Assembly (NCBI GenBank): GCA_003170825.1 | Contig: PMYL01000054.1 | Span: forward strand, 124,001-188,000 | Direction: 5' to 3' | Source of the DNA: Acidobacteriaceae bacterium | GTDB lineage: Bacteria; Acidobacteriota; Terriglobia; Terriglobales; Acidobacteriaceae | DNA: 64,000 bases | Part shown: piece after piece, positions 1-7,716 of the stretch | Layout: the number at the start of each line of letters is the position of its first letter | Position numbering within the stretch: position 1 is the stretch's first letter | Made by a program: the position numbers and the translations under genes | Notes under the pieces: model-generated | What the model was told of the DNA's origin: nothing | Seen by the model: the letters and a program-made list of their open reading frames with translations, nothing else | Database searches by the model: none

Positions 1-158
<158 letters not shown>

Positions 159-230
159 GACGAGAGAGAGTTTAGCAGGTGGCCCCTGCGGTGGGGCAGG
201 CGGCGCTTGCGCGCCTATGAGTGCATGGTT

Positions 231-968
231 TCAGTCGGAGACCATCGACTCGCCGGGGAGGATGGGACGGGTGCGGTAAAGCTTGCCGCGAGCGGCCAGC
301 AGACCCATGAACAGGAGTGTGGCGACAAAGACAAGGAGCATGATCCAGTTGGCGGTTTGGAAGGGGATTGGGGTGTGGGGCAGATTCATCCACAGGGTCT
401 TCCAGAGGACGAGCAGGAGGGTTTGCGCGGCGGTGACGGCCCAGACGGAGCCGTAGAAGTAGCGGCGCTCGGTTCCTTCGGTTCTGGTGGAGGGTCCGAC
501 GCGGGGCAGCTTGCCCAGGGCGCCGAGGAGCAGAATGAGGGTGAAGAGGGGCAGGTAGGCGTAGTAGTAAATCTGCTTCATGTACCAGACGCCGGTGAAG
601 ACGGCGATAGCGAGGCCGGCGAGGTTGAGCAGCGCGAAGTTGAGCACGGCGTTCCAGGCGAAGGTGTAGCAGAAGCGGCGGTAGAGGGGATTGGGCTTGT
701 CCTCGTCAAAGCGGAGGATGTAGGGGCGTGGTTCGGCGCCGGGCAACTGCCCGCGCAGAGCGGCGATGCCTGTGCCGGCCAGCACCGCGGCAAGCCAGGC
801 CAGGTTGCCCCCGTGAAAGCCGCTGGCAAAGAGCGAGAAGGTAAGGGGGCCCGGCGCGAGGAAAAAGACCCATATCCAGATGGGCCAGTGCGCCAGCCGG
901 TAGAGACGGGTGTTCCGCTCGCGGAACTTTCGCAGCTGAGAGTATTCAACTTTTCCGCGATATTGCAT
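231..968 (-). CDS. Polytopic membrane protein, function unknown
   Basis: A 245-residue protein with about six hydrophobic segments (for example the WPIWIWVFFLAPG stretch near residue 28 and WIMLLVFVATLLFMG near the C-terminus), separated by short basic or acidic loops. A charged central loop (RPYILRFDEDKPNP, about residues 82-95) probably lies in the cytoplasm. There is no signal peptide and no family motif that I recognise. It lies between plsY and a cyclic-nucleotide-binding-domain gene on the same strand, but the gaps of 72 and 49 bp do not prove an operon. Length, codon pattern and membrane topology make it a real gene. The function is unassigned. Confidence 0.75.
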   Translation of the reverse strand: MQYRGKVEYSQLRKFRERNTRLYRLAHWPIWIWVFFLAPGPLTFSLFASGFHGGNLAWLAAVLAGTGIAALRGQLPGAEPRPYILRFDEDKPNPLYRRFCYTFAWNAVLNFALLNLAGLAIAVFTGVWYMKQIYYYAYLPLFTLILLLGALGKLPRVGPSTRTEGTERRYFYGSVWAVTAAQTLLLVLWKTLWMNLPHTPIPFQTANWIMLLVFVATLLFMGLLAARGKLYRTRPILPGESMVSD

Positions 969-1017
969 TGGCCTGAGTTTCGCAGGGCGGGTGGCGGGGC
1001 GTCAATCGGCGGGCAGG

Positions 1018-1437
1018 CTACGACCGGAGTTCCAGGGCTAGTTTGCGGGCATTGCGAACTTCCGCGGCGAGCACCTCCAAAACCTTGAGAAACAAGCGCG
1101 GGTTGGATTCCATGAGGGCGTTGAAATCGTCGTGCGCGAGGAAGCTTAGCTCGGCGCCGCTGTCGGCAACGGCAGTCAGCGAATAGGGCTCATTGCCGAC
1201 GAGGCCGGGGAGTCCGAGCAGCGAGCCGGCGCCTGCATGGATGGATAGGACCGGGTCGCCAGCCGGGGAAGTCATGGAGAGGGTGACCTTTCCCTTGTTG
1301 AGGATGTACAGGCCGACCGGGGGATCTCCCTGACTGAAGAGAACGTAGTCTCCGCCACAGGAGACTTCGATGGCGTGTTTCTCGAGCGCCTGGATCAGTT
1401 CGGGATCGGCGAGAAATGCGGACGGGTCAAGCTTCAC
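1018..1437 (-). CDS. Single-domain cyclic-nucleotide-binding (Crp/Fnr sensor-like) protein
   Basis: The 139 residues form one cNMP-binding beta-roll: LFSQGDPPVGLYILNKGKV (about 34-52) is the typical start, followed by GSLLGLPGLVGNEPYSLTAVA, and a C-terminal helix. The usual Crp helix-turn-helix is missing, so this is a sensor or adaptor domain and not a DNA-binding regulator by itself. The phosphate-binding cassette lacks the full RxA arginine pattern, so cyclic nucleotide binding is not certain. The start is a GTG with a GGAG eight bases upstream. A perfect CRP-type palindrome lies about 95 bp upstream. Confidence 0.8.
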   Translation of the reverse strand: MKLDPSAFLADPELIQALEKHAIEVSCGGDYVLFSQGDPPVGLYILNKGKVTLSMTSPAGDPVLSIHAGAGSLLGLPGLVGNEPYSLTAVADSGAELSFLAHDDFNALMESNPRLFLKVLEVLAAEVRNARKLALELRS

Positions 1438-1530
1438 TTGCGTTCTCCAAGCTTTTTGACGGTCAATGAGCAGGCCCGGGGGATTTGGTTGCCTGTGGCG
1501 CTATGGTTGCACCGAAGGAAGCGGGAGTTT

Positions 1531-1546
1531 TGTGATGGGTGTCACA
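1531..1546. promoter_or_regulatory. CRP/FNR-type palindrome TGTGA-N6-TCACA
   Basis: TGTGATGGGTGTCACA matches the CRP consensus TGTGA-N6-TCACA in all ten fixed positions. It lies in the gap between the cNMP-binding-domain gene (minus strand) and the broken higA gene (plus strand). Binding by a Crp-family regulator is inferred from the match only. Confidence 0.45.
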
Positions 1547-1577
1547 TAATGGGGGTTAAGCGGGGGAGTTCAAGGGG

Positions 1578-1807
1578 ATGTTGGGGTTGGGTTGGCGGTT
1601 GGCGGCGAAGGCGCTTGGAGTTTCCCGGCCCGCGCTGTCCAGTCTGTCCAGCTTGCTGAACGGCAAGGCCGGGCTATCGGGGGATAGGTCGCTGCGTATC
1701 GAGAAGGCGTTCGGAGTGAAGATGGATACGCCGATGCCTGCGAGATTGCGCAGACGCGGAAGCGGGAGAAGCTGATTCGGGTGCGGCGGGTGGGGCGGGC
1801 GGCGTGA
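1578..1807 (+). pseudogene. Broken HigA-type antitoxin (XRE family)
   Basis: The first frame gives AKALGVSRPALSSL...LLNGKAGLSGD followed by LRIEKAFGVKMDT, the helix-turn-helix core of HigA/VapI-type antitoxins. After about base 1735 the family-like C-terminus continues in another frame (EIAQTRKREKLIRVRR, ending at a TGA at 1805-1807), so a frameshift separates core and tail. A 9-nt direct duplication (ctgtccagt/ctgtccagc) also adds three residues inside the recognition-helix region. The N-terminal part of a normal HigA is missing and no higB toxin is adjacent. This is a remnant of a toxin-antitoxin locus. Confidence 0.65.
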
Positions 1808-1884
1808 CGCAGGATGCCGATGCGCAGGGCGCGAATGCGCGCCCTACCATTGCGTTTGGCCAGTTCTCAGCTCAGCATAAGCTG

Positions 1885-2655
1885 CTACTTTGGGTAGAGT
1901 TTTGCCGCAAAAGCATAGTCTGTCGGATCAATATCGAGCCCGCCAAGAATCGGCTCACCGTTCTTCGTGATCGTGCCCGGAATCTGATAGCACATGATCG
2001 AGTCTTCGTCCGGCGTACTCGTCCCCATCATAGAGGATTCTTCAATAGGAGTCAGGACCTGCTGATCGACCATCAACTTGTTCCATCCTTGAGTTTCCAG
2101 GAAAAATTGGTATGCTTTTTCCGGATCAATCAAATCGACTAATGCCTGCCTCATATGTTCATGCACGAAACCCATCGTATGCCCAGTTTCGTGCCGCACC
2201 ACTCTGTGATATTCCGATTCCGGTATATCCATTGAAAAGGATTCCAGATTCATAGTTGGCTGATCCGCAGGTACGCTAAAGATATCGGTGCCAATATAAG
2301 ACCAATAGCCACTGCCCGAGGCAGTTGCTATCCTGACCTGTCCTCCTTTGAGGGATTCGGTGAAAGACACGTTGGCAGATGCGTCCCAGGCATTCATGTG
2401 CTGAAGGATTCTCGCGCGGAGGGTTTGATCCTCGATATCCAAAAAGCTGACAGTCAGGGCAACCTTGCCGCTGTGCCAAAACTTAGTCGTGAGCGCTGCT
2501 ATGCGCTCGCGAGTAGGCGTAAACGAAGGAAATACTTGAGCCAGCATTTCGGCCTGCGGCCGATTCGCTGGATTAAGATGAATAGCTTTGTCCGCTGCTG
2601 ATACACGTTGTTCCAAGGGAAGATACTTTGCCGAACAAACGATTGGACCACTCAT
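1885..2655 (-). CDS. Astacin-like (M12A) zinc metalloprotease
   Basis: The motif HETGHTMGFVHEH (about residues 153-165) is the astacin zinc site HExxHxxGxxHE: the three histidines bind zinc and the glutamate is the catalytic base. Astacins are endopeptidases and usually secreted, but this 256-residue protein starts MSGPIVCSAKYL with no classical signal peptide or propeptide, which is unusual. A later SIMCY segment (about residue 222) stands where astacins have their Met-turn SxMHY, with Cys in place of His. A GGAGG six bases before the ATG supports the start. The base composition is more AT-rich than its neighbours, which may mean transfer. Substrate unknown. Confidence 0.75.
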   Translation of the reverse strand: MSGPIVCSAKYLPLEQRVSAADKAIHLNPANRPQAEMLAQVFPSFTPTRERIAALTTKFWHSGKVALTVSFLDIEDQTLRARILQHMNAWDASANVSFTESLKGGQVRIATASGSGYWSYIGTDIFSVPADQPTMNLESFSMDIPESEYHRVVRHETGHTMGFVHEHMRQALVDLIDPEKAYQFFLETQGWNKLMVDQQVLTPIEESSMMGTSTPDEDSIMCYQIPGTITKNGEPILGGLDIDPTDYAFAAKLYPK

Positions 2656-2787
2656 AGAACCTCCGATGTCTGAATTGAGTTCGGGTTACATTGAATGCCG
2701 TTAATGATGGGGGGATCTCGTTGGTGCACACGCCAAAGTGTCGGGACTGTTTACGAGTTTTTTCATGTTAGCCCTGGGTCGTAACAC

Positions 2788-4500
2788 TCAGGAGCCCGTT
2801 TTCAGGTTGCTCAGAGTCCGGCTGGCTACGTCGGAACTGATGGCCCAGACAAAGAGTCCGAAATAGTCGCTGAAGGGGTTCGCTCCAAATGTCGCATTCT
2901 TCAGGTAGAGCTGTTGCAAACCCGTTGCGCATAGAGCCAGCACCAACAGTATGAACACCAAGGGGCGCATCAGCCAGAGTGTGACTTGCGCGCGAATCGC
3001 TTCTGCCGCTCCGGTCAATTTGGAGAGAAACACTCCAAACAGAGGAGGCTTCCGCAATTTCGCCGGTTGCAGTCCGTCGCTGGCTATTTCCTTGGCTCTA
3101 TCCGCTTGGGATTTGGCAGTCGAGAACAACGCCCTCTGCGGAGTGGCCGCGGCGACGGCTGCGGTATGGAGATTGGCCACGTTAGTCTGAATTAAGGTGA
3201 CCGCAGCCTCAGCCGCCGCATCCTGCCTTGCTTCAATAAGCTGGCGGACCGGGGGAATTCTGTTCAGAATTGCCAAAACGGCAGCGTCTGCACTTTGGGG
3301 GGTCAACGTGGTTTCGAGGATGCGCAGCGTGTTCAAGAGCTGCCAGCGGTTCTGGATGGCGGCCAGATTGGTCTTGGCGTCATCAAGCTGCTCGGAGTAG
3401 ATATCCAATTTGAGATCCGCGAGCGCGGGTTGGAGAAGGGCCAGATCCGGCGGCGAAGACGCAATCCTGCTTTCCAATTGATAGAACGCCAGCAGTAAAT
3501 CGGATTGAGCGTTTCCCTTGTCCTGCAAATATTTCAGCAGCCTTCCCAAACCTATGCCCGCCACCAGCGCGAGCAGAGGAAGCAGCGGCCCGGACTTCAC
3601 ATTCACGTCCAGGGGCACCGTTGTTAAGAGCTTGTCTGCGGAGTAAAAGTTGATACTGCCGACGTAATGATCGGCAACTGGAGAGGCGGCGAAGGTTAAG
3701 GGGACATTGACGAACTTGGACTGAACGTCGACGTTTTGAGCGGTTGAATCGCCTGTTTTGAGGGCATCTCCCAGGATTTGCCGGTTCGTTACGCCCCGCG
3801 CTTGAAGGGCTCCATTCATGCTGAACGATTCGCGGCTGCCGTTTATCAGACAGACAGACTGAGAGTTCCCTTGAGAGCCGAGCCGCGATGCGAGAACGGC
3901 TTCCGGCTGGATGAAACCGGCAATTAGGCATCCGACGCAGGAACACTTCACGAATTGAAGCGTGATGGAATCGGAGCCTTTGCAGAGTGTCACGGCGGGA
4001 TCGGAATGCACGGTCAACTCAATGGGGACCGTAACTGCCGGTTTTAGCCCTTTCCCTGGGACAAAGAAATGCAGTTCTCCGGTGTAAGTGCCGGGATCCT
4101 TCACGCCAGTAATCTTGACGGCGACGTCCTTCGGAGTGTCGGCATCCAGATCGAACACCGCTGTAAGAGCAAGCGCGACCTGCCGGGTTTGAATAAGGGG
4201 CTGCCGCTGATCGCCTTTCAAGACACCGGACTGCATGTAGATTTTATGAACCGCGCTGCCCGCAATGAGCTCAACTGTCCCAACAAAGCTTGTATCGTCT
4301 CCCAGCTTAGCCGGGATCTCGACAAGCGGTCCCCCGACCTGCTCTATCTTGAGCGGTTTGGTTTCCTCGCCCTGCTTTGTTTCGGGGGTTTTGGCGTCCG
4401 GCGCTGGTGCTGCAGACCCCTGTGCATGCGCAAAATGAAGGTGCGCCAGCAGGAGGAGGTATGCGAAGACGCATGCGAAAAGCGCTGTTTTGTTTCGCAT
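2788..4500 (-). CDS. Secreted/membrane-anchored protein, function unknown
   Basis: A 570-residue protein that opens with a clear signal peptide (MRNKTALFACVFAYLLLLAHLHFAHAQ, cleaved near residue 27). The next 270 residues look like two extracytoplasmic beta-rich domains with a Cys-rich CSCVGC element between them. A hydrophobic segment LLPLLALVAGIGLG (about 305-320) is followed by a long helical, alanine-rich region, then a second membrane helix near 510-530 (RPLVFILLVLALCA). The layout (outer beta domains, helix, cytoplasmic or periplasmic coiled region, helix) suggests an envelope-spanning protein. No family recognised. It is followed on the same strand by the astacin-like gene 132 bp downstream. 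Confidence 0.7.
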   Translation of the reverse strand: MRNKTALFACVFAYLLLLAHLHFAHAQGSAAPAPDAKTPETKQGEETKPLKIEQVGGPLVEIPAKLGDDTSFVGTVELIAGSAVHKIYMQSGVLKGDQRQPLIQTRQVALALTAVFDLDADTPKDVAVKITGVKDPGTYTGELHFFVPGKGLKPAVTVPIELTVHSDPAVTLCKGSDSITLQFVKCSCVGCLIAGFIQPEAVLASRLGSQGNSQSVCLINGSRESFSMNGALQARGVTNRQILGDALKTGDSTAQNVDVQSKFVNVPLTFAASPVADHYVGSINFYSADKLLTTVPLDVNVKSGPLLPLLALVAGIGLGRLLKYLQDKGNAQSDLLLAFYQLESRIASSPPDLALLQPALADLKLDIYSEQLDDAKTNLAAIQNRWQLLNTLRILETTLTPQSADAAVLAILNRIPPVRQLIEARQDAAAEAAVTLIQTNVANLHTAAVAAATPQRALFSTAKSQADRAKEIASDGLQPAKLRKPPLFGVFLSKLTGAAEAIRAQVTLWLMRPLVFILLVLALCATGLQQLYLKNATFGANPFSDYFGLFVWAISSDVASRTLSNLKTGS

Positions 4501-4602
4501 TGCGAAATTGTGGCACGAAGTGGCGTGGAATGCAACGGTTTTTCTTTTCCGCGTTAGCGATTCGCCCGTTGCCAGATTTGGAGCTGCAAACTGATCCGCA
4601 AC

Positions 4603-5847
4603 TTACATGAGCCGGCGGCGGATGAGGTCGAGGGCTTGTTGGGTGGTCCATTGGCGGATGCGGTCGCGGTCGCCGCGGAAGGTGCGCTCGATGGATTCGT
4701 TTTTCTGGGCGTCGGAGAGGGCGATGTAGACGAGGCCAACGGGTTTGGATTCTGTTGCGCCGGCGGGACCGGCGATGCCGGTTACGCCGAGGCCGAGGGT
4801 GGCGCAGGCGCGAAGACGGATGCCTTCGGCGAGGGCCTGGGCAACTTCAGCGGAGACGGCGCCGTGCCGGGCGATGAGCTCGGGCGGGACGTTGGCGAAG
4901 GCGGTTTTGAGGGCGTCAGAGTAGACGACTGCGCCGCCGAGGAAGGAGCGGGAACTGCCGGGAACAGAGGTGATGCGCTGGGCGATCATGCCGCCGGTGC
5001 AGCTTTCGGCGACGGCGAGGGTGGATTGGCGGAGGCCGAGGAAAAAAATGACGATCTGCTCGAGAGACTCGCCGTCAGAGGAGTAGAGCCAGTCTTCAAG
5101 GGCCTCTTCCATGCGGCCGGCGAGCTCGTCGACGCGGTGCTGGGCGGCGGGGAGCGAGGGCTTGGAGCAGAGGAGGGTGATCTGGATGTCGCCGGCGTGG
5201 GCCAGGATGGTGGTTTCGACGTCGGTGTAGGGGGTGTAGATGGGGGCGAGGAACTTGTCGGCCTGGGACTCGGGGATCATGGCTGCGCGGAGGGTGCGTT
5301 TGGCGATGTAACGCGGGGGCAGGACGGCGCGCAGGCGAGGCAGGCAGGCCTCATCGAATAAAGGCCGGCACTCGCTGGGCGGGCCGGGGACGAGCAGGAT
5401 GAGCTTGCGGTAACCGGCGAAGGTGATGTCGAGCCACTGGCCGGGGGCGCTGCCGTTGGGGTTGGGCAAGATGGCGGCGCCCTCGAGCACATCGGCCTGC
5501 TTGAGGTTGTTGTCGGAGATGGTGATGCGCATGGTGGCGGCGCGAGCGTAGAGGGCGGCGACCTGGGCAGCGTCGCGGCGGAGGGTGAGCGAGAGGGCTT
5601 CAGCGACGGCCTCGCGGGTGAGGTCGTCTTCCGTGGGGCCGAGGCCGCCCATGAGGACGATGACGTCAGTGCGGCCGAGGGCGGCGCGGATGGCGTTGAC
5701 GAGGTCCTTGCGGCGGTCGCCGACGATGGTCTTGAAGGCCACGATGACGCCGATTTCATTGAGTTTTTCAGTGAGATAGAGGGAGTTGGTGTCCTGGCGG
5801 AAGGGGGTGAGCATCTCGGAGCCGACGGCGATGATTTCGGATTTCAT
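4603..5847 (-). CDS. cinA: CinA: competence/damage-inducible protein, NMN amidohydrolase
   Basis: A 414-residue CinA of standard two-domain form. The N-terminal molybdopterin-binding-like domain (about 1-170) starts with IIAVGSEML and has MGGLGPTEDDLTREAVA, the family hallmark. The C-terminal amidase domain (about 255-410) shows STLAVAESCTGGMIAQRIT with the catalytic serine, and later GVTGIAGP. In other bacteria this enzyme deamidates nicotinamide mononucleotide and the COG1058 domain acts as an ADP-ribose pyrophosphatase, so it recycles pyridine nucleotide by-products. The gene stands alone on the minus strand, with heptamer repeats immediately upstream of the ATG at 5847. Confidence 0.95.
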   Translation of the reverse strand: MKSEIIAVGSEMLTPFRQDTNSLYLTEKLNEIGVIVAFKTIVGDRRKDLVNAIRAALGRTDVIVLMGGLGPTEDDLTREAVAEALSLTLRRDAAQVAALYARAATMRITISDNNLKQADVLEGAAILPNPNGSAPGQWLDITFAGYRKLILLVPGPPSECRPLFDEACLPRLRAVLPPRYIAKRTLRAAMIPESQADKFLAPIYTPYTDVETTILAHAGDIQITLLCSKPSLPAAQHRVDELAGRMEEALEDWLYSSDGESLEQIVIFFLGLRQSTLAVAESCTGGMIAQRITSVPGSSRSFLGGAVVYSDALKTAFANVPPELIARHGAVSAEVAQALAEGIRLRACATLGLGVTGIAGPAGATESKPVGLVYIALSDAQKNESIERTFRGDRDRIRQWTTQQALDLIRRRLM

Positions 5848-5852
5848 AAAAG

Positions 5853-5894
5853 CAGGGATCAGGGGTCAGGGGTCAGGGGTCAGGGATCAGAATC
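5853..5894. repeat. Heptamer tandem repeat (CAGGGGT family)
   Basis: Six consecutive 7-nt units read cagggat, caggggt (three times), cagggat, cagaatc. The array fills almost the whole gap between cinA and the stop codon of the beta-propeller gene. Related 7-nt arrays occur at five other intergenic sites in the window. Confidence 0.85.
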
Positions 5895-6943
5895 TAGAAG
5901 AGATTTAGTCCTTCGACGCCCAAGTCCACATCATAAACGGCTTCACTGGTGGCGAGAATGGTGGTCCCGAGGGGGGAAAAGGCGACGCCGACGAGGTTGG
6001 CTCCGGCGAGGACGAGGGATGCGTCGCCGCCGGGGGTGATGCGGACCAGGCCGTGGCGGCCGTGGAGGCAGGCGGCGAGGTAGATGTCGCCTTCTTTGGA
6101 GAGCGCGAGGCCCTGGGGGCGGCCGAGGCCGCGAAACCAGGCGCGAGTGTCGCCGTTGGGCTGGATGGCCCAGATGGCGTCGTTGGAGGAGAGCGTGGGG
6201 GCGGTGACGAAGAGGGTGCCTGCGGCGTTGACGGCGAGGTGATAGGCGGCGGGGCTGGGTTCGAGGGTGGCGTAGACGAAGATCTGGCGCTGGGGGTCGA
6301 TTTTGAAGATGGTTCCACTGCGGTCGCCGACGAAGAGGTTGCCCTGGGCGTCAAAGGCGGCGCCGGTGGCTACGCCCATGCCCTTGGCGTAGACGGTGGG
6401 CTCGCCCGCGGCGTCGATGCGGTAGACGTTGCCCTCGGCGCGGGAGGTGACGAAGAGGTCGCCGCCGGGACTGAAGGCGAGGCCGGTGGCGTTGAGGATG
6501 CCGCTGACAAAGGGGGTGCCGCGGCCGTCGGGGCTGACGCGAACAATCGACACGGGGGTTTGTTTGCCGCGGGGACCGGAGATGGTGGTGTAAATCATGC
6601 CGGAGCGGCTGACGGCGGGGCTGGTGACGGGATGGAGGCCTTCAGAGAGCTGGCGGGCTACGCGGAGGGGCACGGCATTGCTGGCGCCGGAGGGGCTGCG
6701 GACTTCAACCAGGCCGGTAGAGGCCTGCTCGGGGACGCGGAGGGCCAGGCGGGTGGGGCGGCTCATGAGGACGTGGGCGGGGTGCCCCGCGACCAGTACG
6801 GCGGGGGGACCGAAGGTGAACGGGCCTAGATGGGCGCCGATGAGGTCGACTTCGCCGAAGGGCAGAGCAGCGGCGGGGACGATCAAGTCGATGCGGGGAT
6901 CGGGGCGGGATGCGGCGCCGGATTGGGGGCGGGAGCTGGGCAT
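5894..6943 (-). CDS. IPT/TIG plus NHL-type beta-propeller protein
   Basis: The N-terminal 90 residues (GEVDLIGAHLGPFTFGPPAVLVAG...) resemble an IPT/TIG immunoglobulin-like fold. From about residue 95 onward there are repeats with the pattern GLAFSPGGDLFVTSRAEGNVYRID, AAFDAQGNLFVGDRSGTIFKID and GLALSKEGDIYLAACLHG, typical of NHL/SMP-30-like six-bladed propellers. No catalytic site is evident. There is no signal peptide, so it is probably cytoplasmic, although related proteins are often exported. The ATG at 6943 is 13 bp from the pgpA stop, and the genes are on the same strand, so it may be the last gene of a yacG-pgpA-propeller unit. Function unknown; a binding or scaffold role is likely. Confidence 0.7.
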   Translation of the reverse strand: MPSSRPQSGAASRPDPRIDLIVPAAALPFGEVDLIGAHLGPFTFGPPAVLVAGHPAHVLMSRPTRLALRVPEQASTGLVEVRSPSGASNAVPLRVARQLSEGLHPVTSPAVSRSGMIYTTISGPRGKQTPVSIVRVSPDGRGTPFVSGILNATGLAFSPGGDLFVTSRAEGNVYRIDAAGEPTVYAKGMGVATGAAFDAQGNLFVGDRSGTIFKIDPQRQIFVYATLEPSPAAYHLAVNAAGTLFVTAPTLSSNDAIWAIQPNGDTRAWFRGLGRPQGLALSKEGDIYLAACLHGRHGLVRITPGGDASLVLAGANLVGVAFSPLGTTILATSEAVYDVDLGVEGLNLF

Positions 6944-6956
6944 TTGAGCAGAACCT

Positions 6957-7466
6957 TTAAATCCAGATGCGTAGGAGCGATGCTACACCCAAAGCATACA
7001 GGCCTGCCGCCACGTCATCGAAGACGATGCCCCAGCCTTCGGGGAGGCTTTCAAGCTGGCGGGCGGGAAAGGGCTTGGTGATATCGAAGAGACGGAAGAG
7101 GATGAGAGCGATGAGGGCGTGTCGCCAGTCGGTTGGGCTGAAGAGCAGAGCGATCCATTGGCCGGCGACCTCGTCGATGACGACGAAGCCGGGGTCGTGG
7201 CGGCCGGATTCGCGGGCAACGATGGTGGCGGCGGGGATGCCGAGGACGAGTGTGAGGGCGATGCCGGCCAGGAGGACGAGGAGAAGGGTGTGGGGCGTGG
7301 GGTGGAGGGCGAAGGCGTAGGCGGCCCAGAGGAGGACGGCGGCGACAGAGCCCCAGGTGCCGGGGCCGGGCTTGCCGAAGCCTGCGCCGAAAAAGGTGGC
7401 GACGGCCCACCATTGCATGGAGCGGCCCTTTTGGACGGGAGTCGTGGAAGGAGGGTCAGTCGTCAT
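6957..7466 (-). CDS. pgpA: Phosphatidylglycerophosphatase A
   Basis: PgpA removes the phosphate of phosphatidylglycerophosphate to make phosphatidylglycerol in the inner membrane. The 169-residue product has GFGKPGPGTWGSVAA (the PGTWGS family signature), DPGFVVIDEVAGQWIAL (acidic metal site, DExxGQ), and FRLFDITKPFPARQLE, followed by the final GIVFDDVAAGLYA motif. The ORF track extends 29 codons further, but that extension is low-complexity and lies inside yacG; the ATG at 7466 overlaps the yacG stop by 11 bp and is a better start. Translational coupling with yacG is likely. Confidence 0.88.
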   Translation of the reverse strand: MTTDPPSTTPVQKGRSMQWWAVATFFGAGFGKPGPGTWGSVAAVLLWAAYAFALHPTPHTLLLVLLAGIALTLVLGIPAATIVARESGRHDPGFVVIDEVAGQWIALLFSPTDWRHALIALILFRLFDITKPFPARQLESLPEGWGIVFDDVAAGLYALGVASLLRIWI

Positions 7467-7686
7467 GGGAGTCTCCGCTTTGGCCGCCGCTGAGGCCTCC
7501 GAGGTCTTCGAGGACTTCGGGGTCGAGGACGGGGGAGCTGATTTTGTAGACACCCATGGCCCACTTGCCGAGGTCGATCTTGCGGCAGCGGTCCGAGCAG
7601 AAGGGGAAGTCCTCGTCTTTGATTCGAACGAGCATACCGCAGGTGGGGCAGTGGTGGAGCTTTACGGATTTTTTCTTTGGAGGCAT
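7456..7686 (-). CDS. yacG: YacG-family zinc-binding protein (DNA gyrase inhibitor type)
   Basis: This 76-residue protein carries CPTCGMLV...FPFCSDRCRKIDLGKW, the four-cysteine zinc site of the YacG/DUF329 family. In E. coli YacG binds GyrB and blocks gyrase DNA binding. The C-terminal tail (after about residue 48) is acidic and glycine-rich, as is common in the family. The stop codon overlaps the start of pgpA, so the two are probably co-transcribed. The upstream neighbour rimO ends on the same strand 30 bp before the yacG ATG. Confidence 0.85.
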   Translation of the reverse strand: MPPKKKSVKLHHCPTCGMLVRIKDEDFPFCSDRCRKIDLGKWAMGVYKISSPVLDPEVLEDLGGLSGGQSGDSHDD

Positions 7687-7716
7687 CGGACTATTTCATT
7701 TTACAGCGGGTCCACT

